From Clavibacter sp. A6099 (GTDB lineage Bacteria > Actinomycetota > Actinomycetes > Actinomycetales > Microbacteriaceae), in the NCBI RefSeq assembly GCF_021919125.1, contig NZ_CP083439.1, positions 744,001 to 808,000 of the forward strand: a stretch of DNA of 64,000 nt, written 5' to 3'. The number at the start of each line of letters is the position of its first letter. Positions within the stretch are counted from its first letter, which is position 1. The notes under the pieces were generated by a model. It saw only the letters and a list, made by a program, of their open reading frames with translations. It had not been told where the DNA came from and searched no databases. Below are positions 16,983 through 25,249 of this stretch, in pieces. Both the position numbers and the translations under genes were made by a program.

Positions 16983-17201
16983 ATGGACCAGCACACCGAC
17001 CCGCATGCCCGCGAGCACGCCCCCGAGGGTCCGGCCGAGGAGCCGACGCCCGAGGCGGTCGAGGAGTTCGAGCGCCTCGCCGTCCTGAGGATGGGCGGCC
17101 AGGACATCGAGGGAGCCCTCGACGAGCTGCCCGACGCGGACGCCCGCGAGGTGGCGGAGGTCGCCATCGATCGCGTCGTCCGCGGCTACGAGCACCTGTA
17201 G
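16983..17201 (+). CDS. small acidic protein of unknown function
   Basis: The 72-residue product is rich in Glu, Asp and Ala. It has a Pro/Glu-rich first third, then a compact segment (about 28-72) predicted mostly helical. It contains no cysteines and no membrane segment. GAGGGGA about six to nine bases before the ATG is a convincing ribosome binding site, and the codon use matches the genome. It is divergent from the fusion gene and convergent with purC. I do not recognise a family. Confidence 0.6.
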   Translation: MDQHTDPHAREHAPEGPAEEPTPEAVEEFERLAVLRMGGQDIEGALDELPDADAREVAEVAIDRVVRGYEHL

Positions 17202-17288
17202 CCGGATCCGCACGGGGCCCGCGCACCGCCGACGCAGCGCGCCGGAGCACGGCACGGCCCGCCCCGGCAGCAGGCGGAGCCGGCGGCC

Positions 17289-18209
17289 CTAGCGCCCGGT
17301 GAGCCGCGCGATGAGCTCCCGGTACCGCTCCGCCGTGCGCTCCACGATCTCCTGCGGCAGCACGGGCGGCGTCCCGGTGCGATCCCAGTTCGCCGCGAGC
17401 CAGTCCCGCACGATCTGCTTGTCGAAGCTGTCCGTGCGGTTGCCCGTCGCGTACGCCTCCGCGTCCCAGTACCTCGACGAGTCGCTCGTGAGGACCTCGT
17501 CCGCGAGCGTGGTGATGCCGGTGCGCGGATCGATGCCGAACTCGAACTTGGTGTCCGCGAGGATCACGCCGCGCTCCTCCGCGATGGCCGACGCGCGGCG
17601 GTACACGTCGAGCGACAGGTCGCGGAGGCGCGCCGCCTCCTCGTGCCCCACGAGCTCCTCGGTGCGCGCGAAGGTGATGTTCTCGTCGTGCTCGCCCTGC
17701 GGCGCCTTCCAGGCGGGCGTGTAGATCGGCTCCGGGAGGCGGTCGCCCTGCGCGAGGCCGGCTGGCAGCGGGATCCCGCACACCGTGCCGTGCTGCCGGT
17801 ACTCCTCCCAGCCGGATCCCGCGAGGTAGCCGCGCACGACGCACTCGATGGGCAGCATCTCGAGCACCCGGCAGAGCATGGCGCGCCCGCGCACCTGCTC
17901 CGGGATGCCGATCCGGTCGAGGGTGGCGCCGTCGACGAGGTGGTTCGGCACGTCGAGCCGGTCGAACCACCACAGGCTGAGCTGCGTGAGGAGCTCGCCC
18001 TTGCCGGGGATCCCCGGCTCGAGCGCGAAGTCGTACGCGCTCACGCGGTCGGTCGCGACGACCAGCACATGCGGCTCGCCCTCGAGCGCGCGCTCCTCCG
18101 TGTCGTCGATCGCGGGGCTGAACAGCTCGCGGACCTTGCCCGAGTACGCGTGCTCCCAGCCCGGGAGGTCCCAGTCGGCGGCGTGGCCCACGGGCGTCCC
18201 GGTGCTCAT
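17289..18209 (-). CDS. purC: phosphoribosylaminoimidazole-succinocarboxamide synthase
   Basis: PurC joins aspartate to CAIR with ATP to give SAICAR in purine synthesis. The 306-residue protein has SGKVRELF near 23-30, ATDRVSAYDF (about 52-61), CVVRGYLAGSGWEEY (about 118-132), and the signature DTKFEFGID (about 213-221) followed by LADEVLTSDSSRYW. Length matches the long actinobacterial/eukaryotic-type form. Its ATG overlaps the purD stop by four bases (ATGA), so purD and purC are coupled. Confidence 0.97.
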   Translation of the reverse strand: MSTGTPVGHAADWDLPGWEHAYSGKVRELFSPAIDDTEERALEGEPHVLVVATDRVSAYDFALEPGIPGKGELLTQLSLWWFDRLDVPNHLVDGATLDRIGIPEQVRGRAMLCRVLEMLPIECVVRGYLAGSGWEEYRQHGTVCGIPLPAGLAQGDRLPEPIYTPAWKAPQGEHDENITFARTEELVGHEEAARLRDLSLDVYRRASAIAEERGVILADTKFEFGIDPRTGITTLADEVLTSDSSRYWDAEAYATGNRTDSFDKQIVRDWLAANWDRTGTPPVLPQEIVERTAERYRELIARLTGR

Positions 18210-19456
18210 CGGATGACCTGCGCGGCGATGTCCGTGCGGTGCTGCGACCCGTCGAGCGACAGCCGCCCGACGGCCTCGTAGACGCGCGACCGCGCCTCCA
18301 CGAAGGAGGCCCCGGTCGCGACGACGCTGAGCACCCGCCCGCCCGTGGCGACGAGCCCGGCCTCCGACTCCGCGGTGGCGGCGTGGGCGATGCTCACGCC
18401 CTCGACGCGCTCCGCCTCCTCCACGCCCGAGATGACGCGCCCCGTCCGGGGCGACTCCGGGTAGCCCTCGCTCGCGACGACCACGGTGACCGCGACGTCG
18501 TCGGAGAACTCCGGCCGCGCGACCCCGCCGAGCTCGCCCGACGCGGCCGCGAGCAGCAGCTCCGAGAGCGGCGTGACGAGGCGGGGCAGCACGACCTGCG
18601 TCTCCGGATCCCCGAAGCGCGCGTTGAACTCGATCACCCGGATGCCGTCGGCGGTGAGGATCAGGCCGCAGTAGAGCAGCCCGATGAACGGCGTCTGCTC
18701 CTCCGCGAGCTTCCGCACGGTGGGCAGCGCGATGGTGTCGATGACCTCGTCGACGAAGCCGGTCGGCAGCCACGGCAGCGGCGAGTACGCGCCCATGCCG
18801 CCCGTGTTGGGCCCCGCGTCGCCGTCGCCCAGGCGCTTGTAGTCCTGGGCGGGGGAGAGGGGGAGGACGTCGTGCCCGTCCGAGAGCAGGAAGAGCGACA
18901 CCTCCTGCCCGGCGAGGAACTCCTCGACGAGCACCGTGCCCTGGCCGAGGTAGTGCCGCGCGTGCTCGAGGGCCAGCGTGCGGTCGGCCGTGACCAGCAC
19001 GCCCTTGCCCGCCGCGAGGCCGTCGGCCTTGATGACGTACGGGGCGCCGTACTCGTCGAGCGCGGCCTCGACCTCGTCGACCGTGCCGGCCTGGGCGGCG
19101 CGGCCCGTGGGCACGCCCGCCTCCTCCATGATGCGCTTGGCGAAGGTCTTGGATCCCTCGAGCGCGGCGGCCGCGCGGCCCGGCCCGAAGACCGGGATGC
19201 CGCGCGTGCGCAGCGCGTCCGCGACCCCGGCGACGAGCGGCGCCTCGGGCCCCACGACGACCAGCTCGAAGCCCTCCGCGAGCGCGTGCTCCGCCACGAT
19301 GACCGGGTCGTCTATGTCCATCTTCACCACGGGCACGGCGCGCGCGATCCCCGCGTTGCCGGGCGCCGCGACGATCTCGTGGCCCGCGTCCTCCCGGAGC
19401 AGGGCCGTGACGATGGCGTGCTCGCGCGCACCGGAACCGAGTACCAGGATCTTCAC
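18206..19456 (-). CDS. purD: phosphoribosylamine-glycine ligase
   Basis: PurD makes GAR from phosphoribosylamine, glycine and ATP. The 416-residue protein begins MKILVLGSGAREHAI, the typical N-terminal signature. It has the ATP-grasp elements APYVIKADGLAAGKGVLV (about 139-156), FLAGQEVSLFLLSDG and the metal-binding RVIEFNARFGDPETQ (about 280-294). TAGGGT six bases before the GTG suggests leaderless transcription, and the gene is first of the purD-purC unit. Confidence 0.97.
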   Translation of the reverse strand: MKILVLGSGAREHAIVTALLREDAGHEIVAAPGNAGIARAVPVVKMDIDDPVIVAEHALAEGFELVVVGPEAPLVAGVADALRTRGIPVFGPGRAAAALEGSKTFAKRIMEEAGVPTGRAAQAGTVDEVEAALDEYGAPYVIKADGLAAGKGVLVTADRTLALEHARHYLGQGTVLVEEFLAGQEVSLFLLSDGHDVLPLSPAQDYKRLGDGDAGPNTGGMGAYSPLPWLPTGFVDEVIDTIALPTVRKLAEEQTPFIGLLYCGLILTADGIRVIEFNARFGDPETQVVLPRLVTPLSELLLAAASGELGGVARPEFSDDVAVTVVVASEGYPESPRTGRVISGVEEAERVEGVSIAHAATAESEAGLVATGGRVLSVVATGASFVEARSRVYEAVGRLSLDGSQHRTDIAAQVIR

Positions 19457-19462
19457 GCCCCC

Positions 19463-19468
19463 ACCCTA
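19463..19468 (-). promoter_or_regulatory. leaderless-type -10 box (TAGGGT) for purD
   Basis: TAGGGT ends six bases before the GTG at 19456, so purD mRNA probably starts at its first codon. Confidence 0.5.
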
Positions 19469-19669
19469 TCGACGCCGACCCCACCGGCCCGGGCCCCTGG
19501 GGGCGCCGGCGAGCGCGCCGCATCCGCGCACCGGGGAGAGGGGCGGAGGGCGGGAGGCCGACCCGCCGCGGGTACGGCGCGGGTCGGCTCCCTGCCCTCT
19601 CCGGCGTTCTTCGGGTCCGCCGGCGGGCGCATCGTCCCTGCCCTCCCGAGGCCGGGGGAGGCCACGGGA

Positions 19670-19685
19670 GGGAGGACGTCCTCCC
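19670..19685. promoter_or_regulatory. perfect 16-bp palindrome upstream of purD
   Basis: GGGAGGACGTCCTCCC is perfectly self-complementary and lies about 200 bp from both flanking divergent starts. It could be a regulator site. No protein can be assigned. Confidence 0.4.
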
Positions 19686-19821
19686 GTGCCGCGCGGGTCG
19701 TGTCACCGCGGGGCACTTCCATACACGGTAATGGATGTCCCCCAAAGCGCGGACCCGGCGCGACGCCCCATTAGGAGGGGCGCGGCGACGCCGGACGGGC
19801 TGACCGACCCCGCCGCTCTGG

Positions 19822-19827
19822 CATCCT
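19822..19827 (+). promoter_or_regulatory. leaderless-type -10 box (CATCCT)
   Basis: CATCCT ends six bases before the ATG at 19834, matching the spacing seen at other genes here although the first base departs from TANNNT. Confidence 0.4.
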
Positions 19828-19833
19828 GGGACG

Positions 19834-20214
19834 ATGGCCAAGGCGCGCATCCATCCCACCGTCGGACAGCCCGCCGTGCGCGCCGCGCTCGCCCAGGGCG
19901 CCGTCGCCGACCGGGAGACGCGGGCCACCGCGGTCCGCTTCCTGCTGCAGTCGCTGGCGGATCTCGCGCCCGGCGGCACCGTCGAGGTGCGCGTCCCGCC
20001 GTTCGGCGCCGTCCAGTGCATCGAGGGCCCGGGCCACACGCGCGGCACGCCTCCGAACGTCATCGAGACCGACCCCGCCACGTGGATCGCGCTCGCCACG
20101 GGCGGCACGACCTGGGACGCGGGCGTCGAGGCGGGCGCCGTGCGGGCGTCCGGGCTCCGTGCCGACCTCCGCGGCCTCCTCCCCGTGCCGTGGGAGCTCC
20201 CAGCCGACCGCTGA
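19834..20214 (+). CDS. sterol carrier family protein
   Basis: This 126-residue protein belongs to the short SCP-2-like family found beside purF in actinobacteria (Rv0807 of Mycobacterium tuberculosis is the comparison I recall). It opens with AKARIHPTVGQPAVRAAL. A helix AVRFLLQSLADLAPGGTVEVRVPP follows, and DPATWIALATG gives the SCP-2 substrate-loop motif. No membrane segment or signal peptide is present. The ligand and function are unknown; the steady association with purine genes is the best clue. Confidence 0.8.
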   Translation: MAKARIHPTVGQPAVRAALAQGAVADRETRATAVRFLLQSLADLAPGGTVEVRVPPFGAVQCIEGPGHTRGTPPNVIETDPATWIALATGGTTWDAGVEAGAVRASGLRADLRGLLPVPWELPADR

Positions 20215-20273
20215 GCGCCGGCCGGCGCGTCCGCGGTTCGCCGCGCGTCCGCGGCGCGGGGGATGATGGACCC

Positions 20274-20582
20274 ATGACCGACGCCCGCCCCCAGCCCGAC
20301 GACGAGCGCCGCACCGAGGTCCTCGTGCGGCGGTCCCCCCGCTACTTCCGCTTCATGGGCGTCGGCGCGGTGCTCGGGATCGTCGTGGCGATGGTCCTGA
20401 CGCTCACCTTCCCGCCGAACCCGGAGTTCTCCGAGGCCCAGGTGCTGGCGTTCCTCGCGCTGTTCGCGGTCGTCCTCTTCGGCGGGCTGGCCGCGCTCCT
20501 CGCGCTCGCGCTGGACCGCGCGGCCTCGCGCCGGTCCCGCGTCCTCACGGCCGAGCGCGAGCGGGGCGAGCCGGGCGCCTGA
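20274..20582 (+). CDS. small two-helix membrane protein
   Basis: The 102-residue product has a charged N-terminus with RRSPRYFRFMGVG before the first membrane helix (about 27-47). A second helix lies at about 58-79, and the C-terminal tail is basic then acidic. The arrangement resembles a small conserved actinobacterial protein found near purine genes, but I cannot name it. The ATG follows the previous stop by about 60 bases. It ends convergent with purF, 54 bp away. Confidence 0.7.
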   Translation: MTDARPQPDDERRTEVLVRRSPRYFRFMGVGAVLGIVVAMVLTLTFPPNPEFSEAQVLAFLALFAVVLFGGLAALLALALDRAASRRSRVLTAERERGEPGA

Positions 20583-20599
20583 CCCGGAATCCGGAGACC

Positions 20600-20614
20600 G
20601 GCCGGAACCCGGCC
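20600..20614. terminator. short hairpin between convergent genes
   Basis: GGCCGG (20600-20605) and CCGGCC (20609-20614) can pair around a three-base loop in the 54-bp gap between the small membrane gene and purF. It is weak evidence for a shared terminator. Confidence 0.35.
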
Positions 20615-20636
20615 TCCGCCCGGCCCGGCACGCGGA

Positions 20637-22097
20637 TCAGCTGAGCTGCGTGCGCTCCAGCCAGGACAGGTACTCCGGCGTCACGTTGCCGGTGATGTAC
20701 TCGCCCGTGAAGCAGCTCATCTCGAGGTCCTCCACGCCGGTGGACCCCTCGAGGATCGCGTCGCGCATGTCCGCGACCTCCTGGTAGATGAGGTGGTCGG
20801 CGCCGAGCTCGGTCGCGATCTCGGGGATCTTCCGCCCGTGGGCGATGAGCTCCTGCCGCGACGGCATGTTGATCCCGTACACGTGCGGGTAGCGCACCGG
20901 CGGCGCGGCGGACGTGAACGTCACCTTGTTGGCGCCGGCCTGCCGGGCCATCGTGACGATCTCGCGGCTCGTCGTGCCGCGCACGATGGAGTCGTCGACG
21001 ATGAGGATGTTCTTCCCTTGGAACTCGGAGCTCATCGCGTTGAGCTTCTGGCGCACCGACTTCTTGCGCTGCGCCTGCCCCGGCATGATGAACGTCCGGC
21101 CGACGTAGCGGTTCTTGTAGAAGCCCTCGCGGTACTCGATGCCGAGCGTCTGCGCGACCTGCATGGCCGACGGCCGCGACGAGTCGGGGATGGGCATGAC
21201 CACGTCGATGTCGCCCGCGGGGCTGTGCTCGGCGATGGTCGCCGCGAGCCGGTTGCCCATGCGCAGGCGCGCGTCGTAGACGCCGATGCCGGACATGACC
21301 GAGTCGGGCCGCGCGAGGTACACGAACTCGAAGGCGCAGGGGATGAGGCGCGGCGCCGGATGGCACTGGCGCGCGTGCATCTCGCCGTCCATCGTGATGA
21401 AGACGGCCTCGCCGGGCGCGACGTCGCGCACGATCTCGTAGCCGAGCGACTCCATGACGAGCGACTCGCTCGCCACGACCCACTCCATCCGGCCGCCCGC
21501 GAGCTCGCGACGACCGAGGGTGAGCGGGCGGATCCCGAACGGGTCGCGGAACGCGAGCATCCCGTGCCCGGCGATCATCGCGATCGACGCGTACGAGCCC
21601 TGCACGCGCTCGTGCACCCGCTCGACGGCCGTGAACACCTGCTCGGGATCCAGCGCCAGGCCCGAGACCTGCGACTGCAGCTCGTGCGCGAGGACGTTGA
21701 CGAGCAGCTCGGTGTCGGAGCTCGTGTTGGTGTGGCGGCGATCCACGTGGAAGAGCTCCTGCGCCAGCTCCCGCGTGTTGGTGAGGTTGCCGTTGTGCAC
21801 CAGCACGATGCCGTAGGGCGCGTTCACGTAGAACGGCTGCGCCTCGTCCTCGTCCGCTGCGCTGCCGCGGGTCGCGTACCGCACGTGGCCGAGGCCCATC
21901 GTGCCGAGCAGCGAGCGCATGTCGCGCGTGCGGAACGCCTCGCGGACCTGGCCGCTGAGCTTCTTCACGTGGAAGGTGTTGCCCTCGGCGGTGGCGATGC
22001 CGGTGGAGTCCTGACCGCGGTGCTGCAGGAGCAGGAGGCTGTCGTAGACGAGTTGGTTGACGGGTTCGGACGATACGACGCCGACGATGCCGCACAT
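20637..22097 (-). CDS. purF: amidophosphoribosyltransferase
   Basis: PurF commits PRPP to purine synthesis using glutamine-derived ammonia. The 486-residue protein starts MCGIVGVV, placing the Ntn nucleophile Cys2 directly after Met with no propeptide. The glutaminase domain has LLLLQHRGQDSTGIAT and GNLTN. The transferase domain has VMPIPDSSRPSA and the PRPP loop ILIVDDSIVRGTTS (about 342-355). The ATG at 22097 is chosen for the N-terminal Cys and for CAGGAG about ten bases upstream. It is divergent from purM, whereas in mycobacteria purF and purM run in the same direction, so purF is inverted by comparison. Confidence 0.96.
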   Translation of the reverse strand: MCGIVGVVSSEPVNQLVYDSLLLLQHRGQDSTGIATAEGNTFHVKKLSGQVREAFRTRDMRSLLGTMGLGHVRYATRGSAADEDEAQPFYVNAPYGIVLVHNGNLTNTRELAQELFHVDRRHTNTSSDTELLVNVLAHELQSQVSGLALDPEQVFTAVERVHERVQGSYASIAMIAGHGMLAFRDPFGIRPLTLGRRELAGGRMEWVVASESLVMESLGYEIVRDVAPGEAVFITMDGEMHARQCHPAPRLIPCAFEFVYLARPDSVMSGIGVYDARLRMGNRLAATIAEHSPAGDIDVVMPIPDSSRPSAMQVAQTLGIEYREGFYKNRYVGRTFIMPGQAQRKKSVRQKLNAMSSEFQGKNILIVDDSIVRGTTSREIVTMARQAGANKVTFTSAAPPVRYPHVYGINMPSRQELIAHGRKIPEIATELGADHLIYQEVADMRDAILEGSTGVEDLEMSCFTGEYITGNVTPEYLSWLERTQLS

Positions 22098-22174
22098 GCT
22101 TCGGCTGACTCCTGAAGAGTAGAAGAGGTGGGGGAGCGGCCAGTCTCCCACACGGGAGCGACGCGCCCGGCCGC

Positions 22175-22180
22175 TACCCT
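22175..22180 (+). promoter_or_regulatory. leaderless-type -10 box (TACCCT) for purM
   Basis: TACCCT ends six bases before the GTG at 22187. Confidence 0.5.
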
Positions 22181-22186
22181 GTACGC

Positions 22187-23296
22187 GTGACCACCAAGAG
22201 CTCGTATGCAGAGGCCGGCGTCGACACGGAGGCCGGCGATCTCGCGGTCCAGCTGATGAAGGAGGCCGTGTCCCGCACGCACGGCCCCGAGGTCATCGGC
22301 GGGTTCGGCGGATTCGCGGGCCTGTTCGACGCGAGCGCCCTCACCCGCTTCCGCCACCCGCTCCTCGCGACCTCCACGGACGGCGTGGGCACAAAGGTGG
22401 CCATCGCGCAGGCGATCGACAAGCACGACACCATCGGCCAGGACCTCGTGGGCATGGTGGTCGACGACATCGTCGTGGTGGGCGCGCGTCCCCTCTTCAT
22501 GACCGACTACATCGCGTGCGGCAAGGTCGTGCCCGCGCGCATCGCCGACATCGTCGCCGGCATCGCGCGGGCCTGCTCCGACACCGGCACCGCCCTCGTC
22601 GGCGGCGAGACCGCCGAGCACCCGGGCCTCCTCGGCCCGGACGACTACGACGTGGCGGGCGCCGCGGTGGGCGCCGTCGAGGCCGACTCCGTGCTCGGAT
22701 CCGAGCGCGTGCGCGACGGCGACGTGGTGCTGGCGCTCGCCTCGAGCGGCCTGCACAGCAACGGCTTCTCGCTCGTGCGCCACATCCTCGCCACCGCCGG
22801 CATCGGGTTCGGCGACACGTCGGCCGAGCTCGGCGGTCTGGTAGGCGAGGTCCTCCTCGAGCCGACGCGCCTCTACACGACGCCGCTGCTCGACGTGCTC
22901 GCGCAGCCGGAGCTCGGCCCGGCCGTGCACTCCATCAGCCACGTCACCGGCGGGGGCATCGCGGCGAACCTCGCGCGCGTGCTGCCCCGCGGATCCTTCA
23001 GCGAGCTCGAGCGCTCCACGTGGTCGCCGCCCGCGGTCTTCCGCGCGCTCGCCGGCATCGCGGGCTCGACGCTCGAGAGCGCGGAGGGCACCTGGAACCT
23101 CGGCATCGGCATGATCGCGGTGGTCGACGCCGCGGCTGCGGACGGCATCGCGCGCGCGCTGACCGCCGCGGGCATCCCGACGTGGGAGGCCGGCCGCGTG
23201 ACGATCGGCGACGCCCCCGTGGGCGCCGGATTCGAGCAGGGCGCCAAGGGCGTCGACGGCGGGGCCGTGCGCCTCACCGGCCGCTACCGCGACTGA
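22187..23296 (+). CDS. purM: phosphoribosylformylglycinamidine cyclo-ligase
   Basis: PurM closes the imidazole ring (FGAM to AIR, ATP-dependent). The 369-residue protein shows SYAEAGVDTEAGDLAV near the start, TDGVGTKVAIAQAIDKHDTI (about 66-85), GQDLVGMVVDDIVVVGARPL, GGETAEHPG (about 139-147) and HVTGGGIAANLARVLP (about 252-267), all PurM signatures. GTG is the first codon, and TACCCT six bases upstream indicates a leaderless message. A strong hairpin between this gene and the DUF3073 gene ends the unit. Confidence 0.97.
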   Translation: MTTKSSYAEAGVDTEAGDLAVQLMKEAVSRTHGPEVIGGFGGFAGLFDASALTRFRHPLLATSTDGVGTKVAIAQAIDKHDTIGQDLVGMVVDDIVVVGARPLFMTDYIACGKVVPARIADIVAGIARACSDTGTALVGGETAEHPGLLGPDDYDVAGAAVGAVEADSVLGSERVRDGDVVLALASSGLHSNGFSLVRHILATAGIGFGDTSAELGGLVGEVLLEPTRLYTTPLLDVLAQPELGPAVHSISHVTGGGIAANLARVLPRGSFSELERSTWSPPAVFRALAGIAGSTLESAEGTWNLGIGMIAVVDAAAADGIARALTAAGIPTWEAGRVTIGDAPVGAGFEQGAKGVDGGAVRLTGRYRD

Positions 23297-23376
23297 TCCG
23301 CGTCACGCCCGGCACGTCCGCCCGCGACCCGGCGCCGGGCGCGGGCGGACGCGTGACACGCGGGCGCACATGAGGA

Positions 23377-23401
23377 GACCCGCCTCACGAGGAGGCGGGT
23401 C
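23377..23401. terminator. bidirectional hairpin terminator between purM and DUF3073 gene
   Basis: GACCCGCCTC (23377-23386) and GAGGCGGGTC (23392-23401) form a perfect ten-pair stem with a five-base loop, placed between two convergent genes. Confidence 0.75.
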
Positions 23402-23432
23402 CGATGCTCGTCCGACCGGGGCCGGCGACGGA

Positions 23433-23642
23433 TCAGGCGCGCTTCTGCTCGTCGCCCGGGACGTAGGCGTCCGGCTCGTCCGCGTACTCGTCCCACTTGG
23501 CGGCCTCGGCCGCGTACTGCTCGTCGACCGCCCCGTGGGTGGTCAGCTCGCGCTCCAGCTGCGTGTAGTCCACATTGGGACTGAACGACTTCAGCTCTCG
23601 CGCGATCTTGGTGTGCTTAGCTTTTTGACGGCCGCGCCCCAT
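23433..23642 (-). CDS. DUF3073 family protein
   Basis: The 69-residue protein begins MGRGRQKAKHTKIARELKSF, the conserved DUF3073 N-terminus, followed by DYTQLERELTTHG and an acidic, aromatic C-terminal part (AAKWDEYADEPDAYVPGDE). The basic head could bind nucleic acid; the function is unknown. The family is actinobacterial and usually lies next to purM, as here. The start at 23642 is set by the family N-terminus and by GAGGGGG about seven bases upstream. Confidence 0.9.
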   Translation of the reverse strand: MGRGRQKAKHTKIARELKSFSPNVDYTQLERELTTHGAVDEQYAAEAAKWDEYADEPDAYVPGDEQKRA

Positions 23643-23836
23643 GCGAGACCCCCTCACGACTCAGGCCCCGACGGGCGGTGACAACGCTGGAATCAGCGGA
23701 CAGGGATTGGAGAAAACCTAGGGGCTACCCTAACATGTGGCCCTCGTCGTCCCGGGCGTGTCCTCCCCGTCCGAGGAGCGTGCACGGGCATCGTACGACC
23801 TGGATCCGTGCTGGCCATGCGCCGCGTAGCGGGCGC

Positions 23837-23842
23837 TAGCCT
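23837..23842 (+). promoter_or_regulatory. leaderless-type -10 box (TAGCCT)
   Basis: TAGCCT ends nine bases before the ATG at 23852, slightly wider than at other genes. Confidence 0.4.
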
Positions 23843-23851
23843 GGTCGTCCC

Positions 23852-24982
23852 ATGACCCCCCAGCCGGCAGAGACCCAGGTCGTGGTCATCGGTGCCGGAC
23901 AGGCCGGGCTCTCCGTCGCGTACCACCTGCAGCGGCTCGGCCTCCGCATGGGCGAAGACGCCGTCGTCCTCGACCGCGGGCCCGGGACCGGCGGCGCCTG
24001 GCAGCACCGGTGGGCGGCCCTCCGCCTGGGATCCGCGCACCGCGTGGCCGACCTCCCCGGCATGTCCGAGCTCGGCATCTCGTTCGCGACGGCCGATCGG
24101 CGCCTGCCCGCGCGCGACGTCGTCCGCGACCACTACGCCCGCTACGAGCAGCACTTCGACCTGCTGGTCGCCCGCCCGGTGGAGGTGCGTGCGGTGCTCG
24201 ACGCGGAGGCGCCGCCGGCCGTCGCGTCGCGGCGCCGCGCCGCCCACCCCTCCGACTCCGCCCGCCCGCTCCTCGTGCGCGCGACGGACGGCGACCGCGT
24301 CGCGCGGTTCGTCGTCAACGCCACCGGCACGTGGGGCGCGCCGTTCATCCCCTCGTACCCCGGGCTCGCGACGTTCCGCGGGCGGCAGCTGCACACGTCC
24401 GGCTACCGGGCCGCCGCCGACCTGCGGGGGCTCCGCGTGCTCGTCGTGGGCGGCGGCACGTCCGCCATCGGCTTCCTCCTCGAGCTGGAGGGGGTGGCCG
24501 CGCGCACCATGTGGTCGACCCGGCGACCCGTCGACTTCCTCGAGGCGGGCGAGCTCGACGTCGAGGCCGCGGTGCGCGCGGTGGACCTCCAGGACCGTGC
24601 GGCGCGCGCCGGGGAGGCGCTGCCGAGCATCGTGAGCGGCACGGGGGTCCCGCGCACGCGGCGCATCGTCGCGGGGATCCGTCGCGGGGTGCTCGACAGC
24701 CGGGGACCCGTCGCGCGCTTCGAGGAGGACGCCGTCGTCTGGGCGGACGGCGAGCGGGACCAGGTGGACGCGGTGATCTGGGCGACCGGCTTCCGGCCCG
24801 AGATCCGGCACCTGGCGCCGCTCGGCCTGCGGGAGAAGGAGGGCGGCGTGCGCGTCGAGTCCGGGGTGTCGGCCCGGGATCCGCGGGTGTTCCTCGCGGG
24901 CTACGGTCCGCAGGCGTCGACCATCGGCGCGAACCGCGCGGGTCGTCGCGTGGCCAGGCAGGTCGTCGCGGCCCTCGGCTGA
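23852..24982 (+). CDS. flavin-containing NAD(P)-binding oxidoreductase (CzcO-like)
   Basis: The 376-residue protein has two dinucleotide-binding motifs: VVVIGAGQAGLSVAYHLQRLG (FAD) at about 10-30 and a GGGTSAIGFLLELEG motif (NADPH) near 204-218. The segment GTGGAWQHRWAALRLGSAHR is typical of flavoprotein monooxygenases of the CzcO/YhhN type, and the C-terminal VIWATGFRPEIRHLAPL carries the ATG-F/D motif that closes the FAD site. The likely role is NADPH-dependent oxidation of a small lipophilic or sulfur compound. It stands alone with a composite hairpin downstream. Confidence 0.88.
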   Translation: MTPQPAETQVVVIGAGQAGLSVAYHLQRLGLRMGEDAVVLDRGPGTGGAWQHRWAALRLGSAHRVADLPGMSELGISFATADRRLPARDVVRDHYARYEQHFDLLVARPVEVRAVLDAEAPPAVASRRRAAHPSDSARPLLVRATDGDRVARFVVNATGTWGAPFIPSYPGLATFRGRQLHTSGYRAAADLRGLRVLVVGGGTSAIGFLLELEGVAARTMWSTRRPVDFLEAGELDVEAAVRAVDLQDRAARAGEALPSIVSGTGVPRTRRIVAGIRRGVLDSRGPVARFEEDAVVWADGERDQVDAVIWATGFRPEIRHLAPLGLREKEGGVRVESGVSARDPRVFLAGYGPQASTIGANRAGRRVARQVVAALG

Positions 24983-25024
24983 GACCCGGCGTCGCCGCGC
25001 GCAGGGCATCCGCGGAGGAGGGGT

Positions 25025-25071
25025 CGTGGGGGCCCGCGCCGTCCGCGGGAACTCGCGGCGTGGCCCCCACG
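25025..25071 (+). terminator. composite hairpin after the flavoprotein gene
   Basis: CGTGGGGGCC (25025-25034) and GGCCCCCACG (25062-25071) form a perfect ten-pair outer stem. The 27-base interior can fold again through CCGCG and CGCGG. This is the likely terminator for the gene ending at 24982. Confidence 0.7.
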
Positions 25072-25158
25072 TCCGTCCGGATGGCTCGGGTCGGTCCGGA
25101 CGTGATCCGACCGGCACGAGGTGCGCCGACGCTGGGGCACCCCTCGATCCGGTCGACC

Positions 25159-25189
25159 TGCACGAGCTCTCGGGGGAAGAGTTCGTGCA
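25159..25189 (-). terminator. second hairpin downstream of the potassium transporter gene
   Basis: TGCACGAGCTCT (25159-25170) and AGAGTTCGTGCA (25178-25189) pair over 12 positions with one G-T, leaving a seven-base loop. It lies behind the stem-loop at 25206-25229 on the transporter's strand. Confidence 0.5.
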
Positions 25190-25205
25190 CCAACGAGTCT
25201 ACAGC

Positions 25206-25229
25206 CGTGTCCTCCTTTTCGAGGACACG
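25206..25229 (-). terminator. hairpin terminator after the potassium transporter gene
   Basis: CGTGTCCTC (25206-25214) and GAGGACACG (25221-25229) form a perfect nine-pair stem around a six-base loop, 21 bases beyond the stop at 25250. Confidence 0.65.
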
Positions 25230-25249
25230 AGTCCATGACGGGCCGTGGC

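Larger units (their letters stand above)
19457..19833. other. 377-bp divergent intergenic region with palindromes
   Basis: No gene is convincing here; a short minus-strand frame lacks family features. A perfect 16-bp palindrome, GGGAGGACGTCCTCCC, lies at 19670-19685. A hairpin CGCCCC/GGGGCG (19764-19769 and 19777-19782, seven-base loop) lies nearer the plus-strand gene. The stretch between 19716 and 19745 is AT-richer than its surroundings and could hold a promoter, but no clear -35/-10 pair is visible. Confidence 0.5.

Noticed and set aside
25026-25238. 70-codon plus-strand frame downstream of the flavoprotein
   Set aside because: It runs through three stem-loops, has no ribosome binding site and resembles no family; the region is better explained as terminators.
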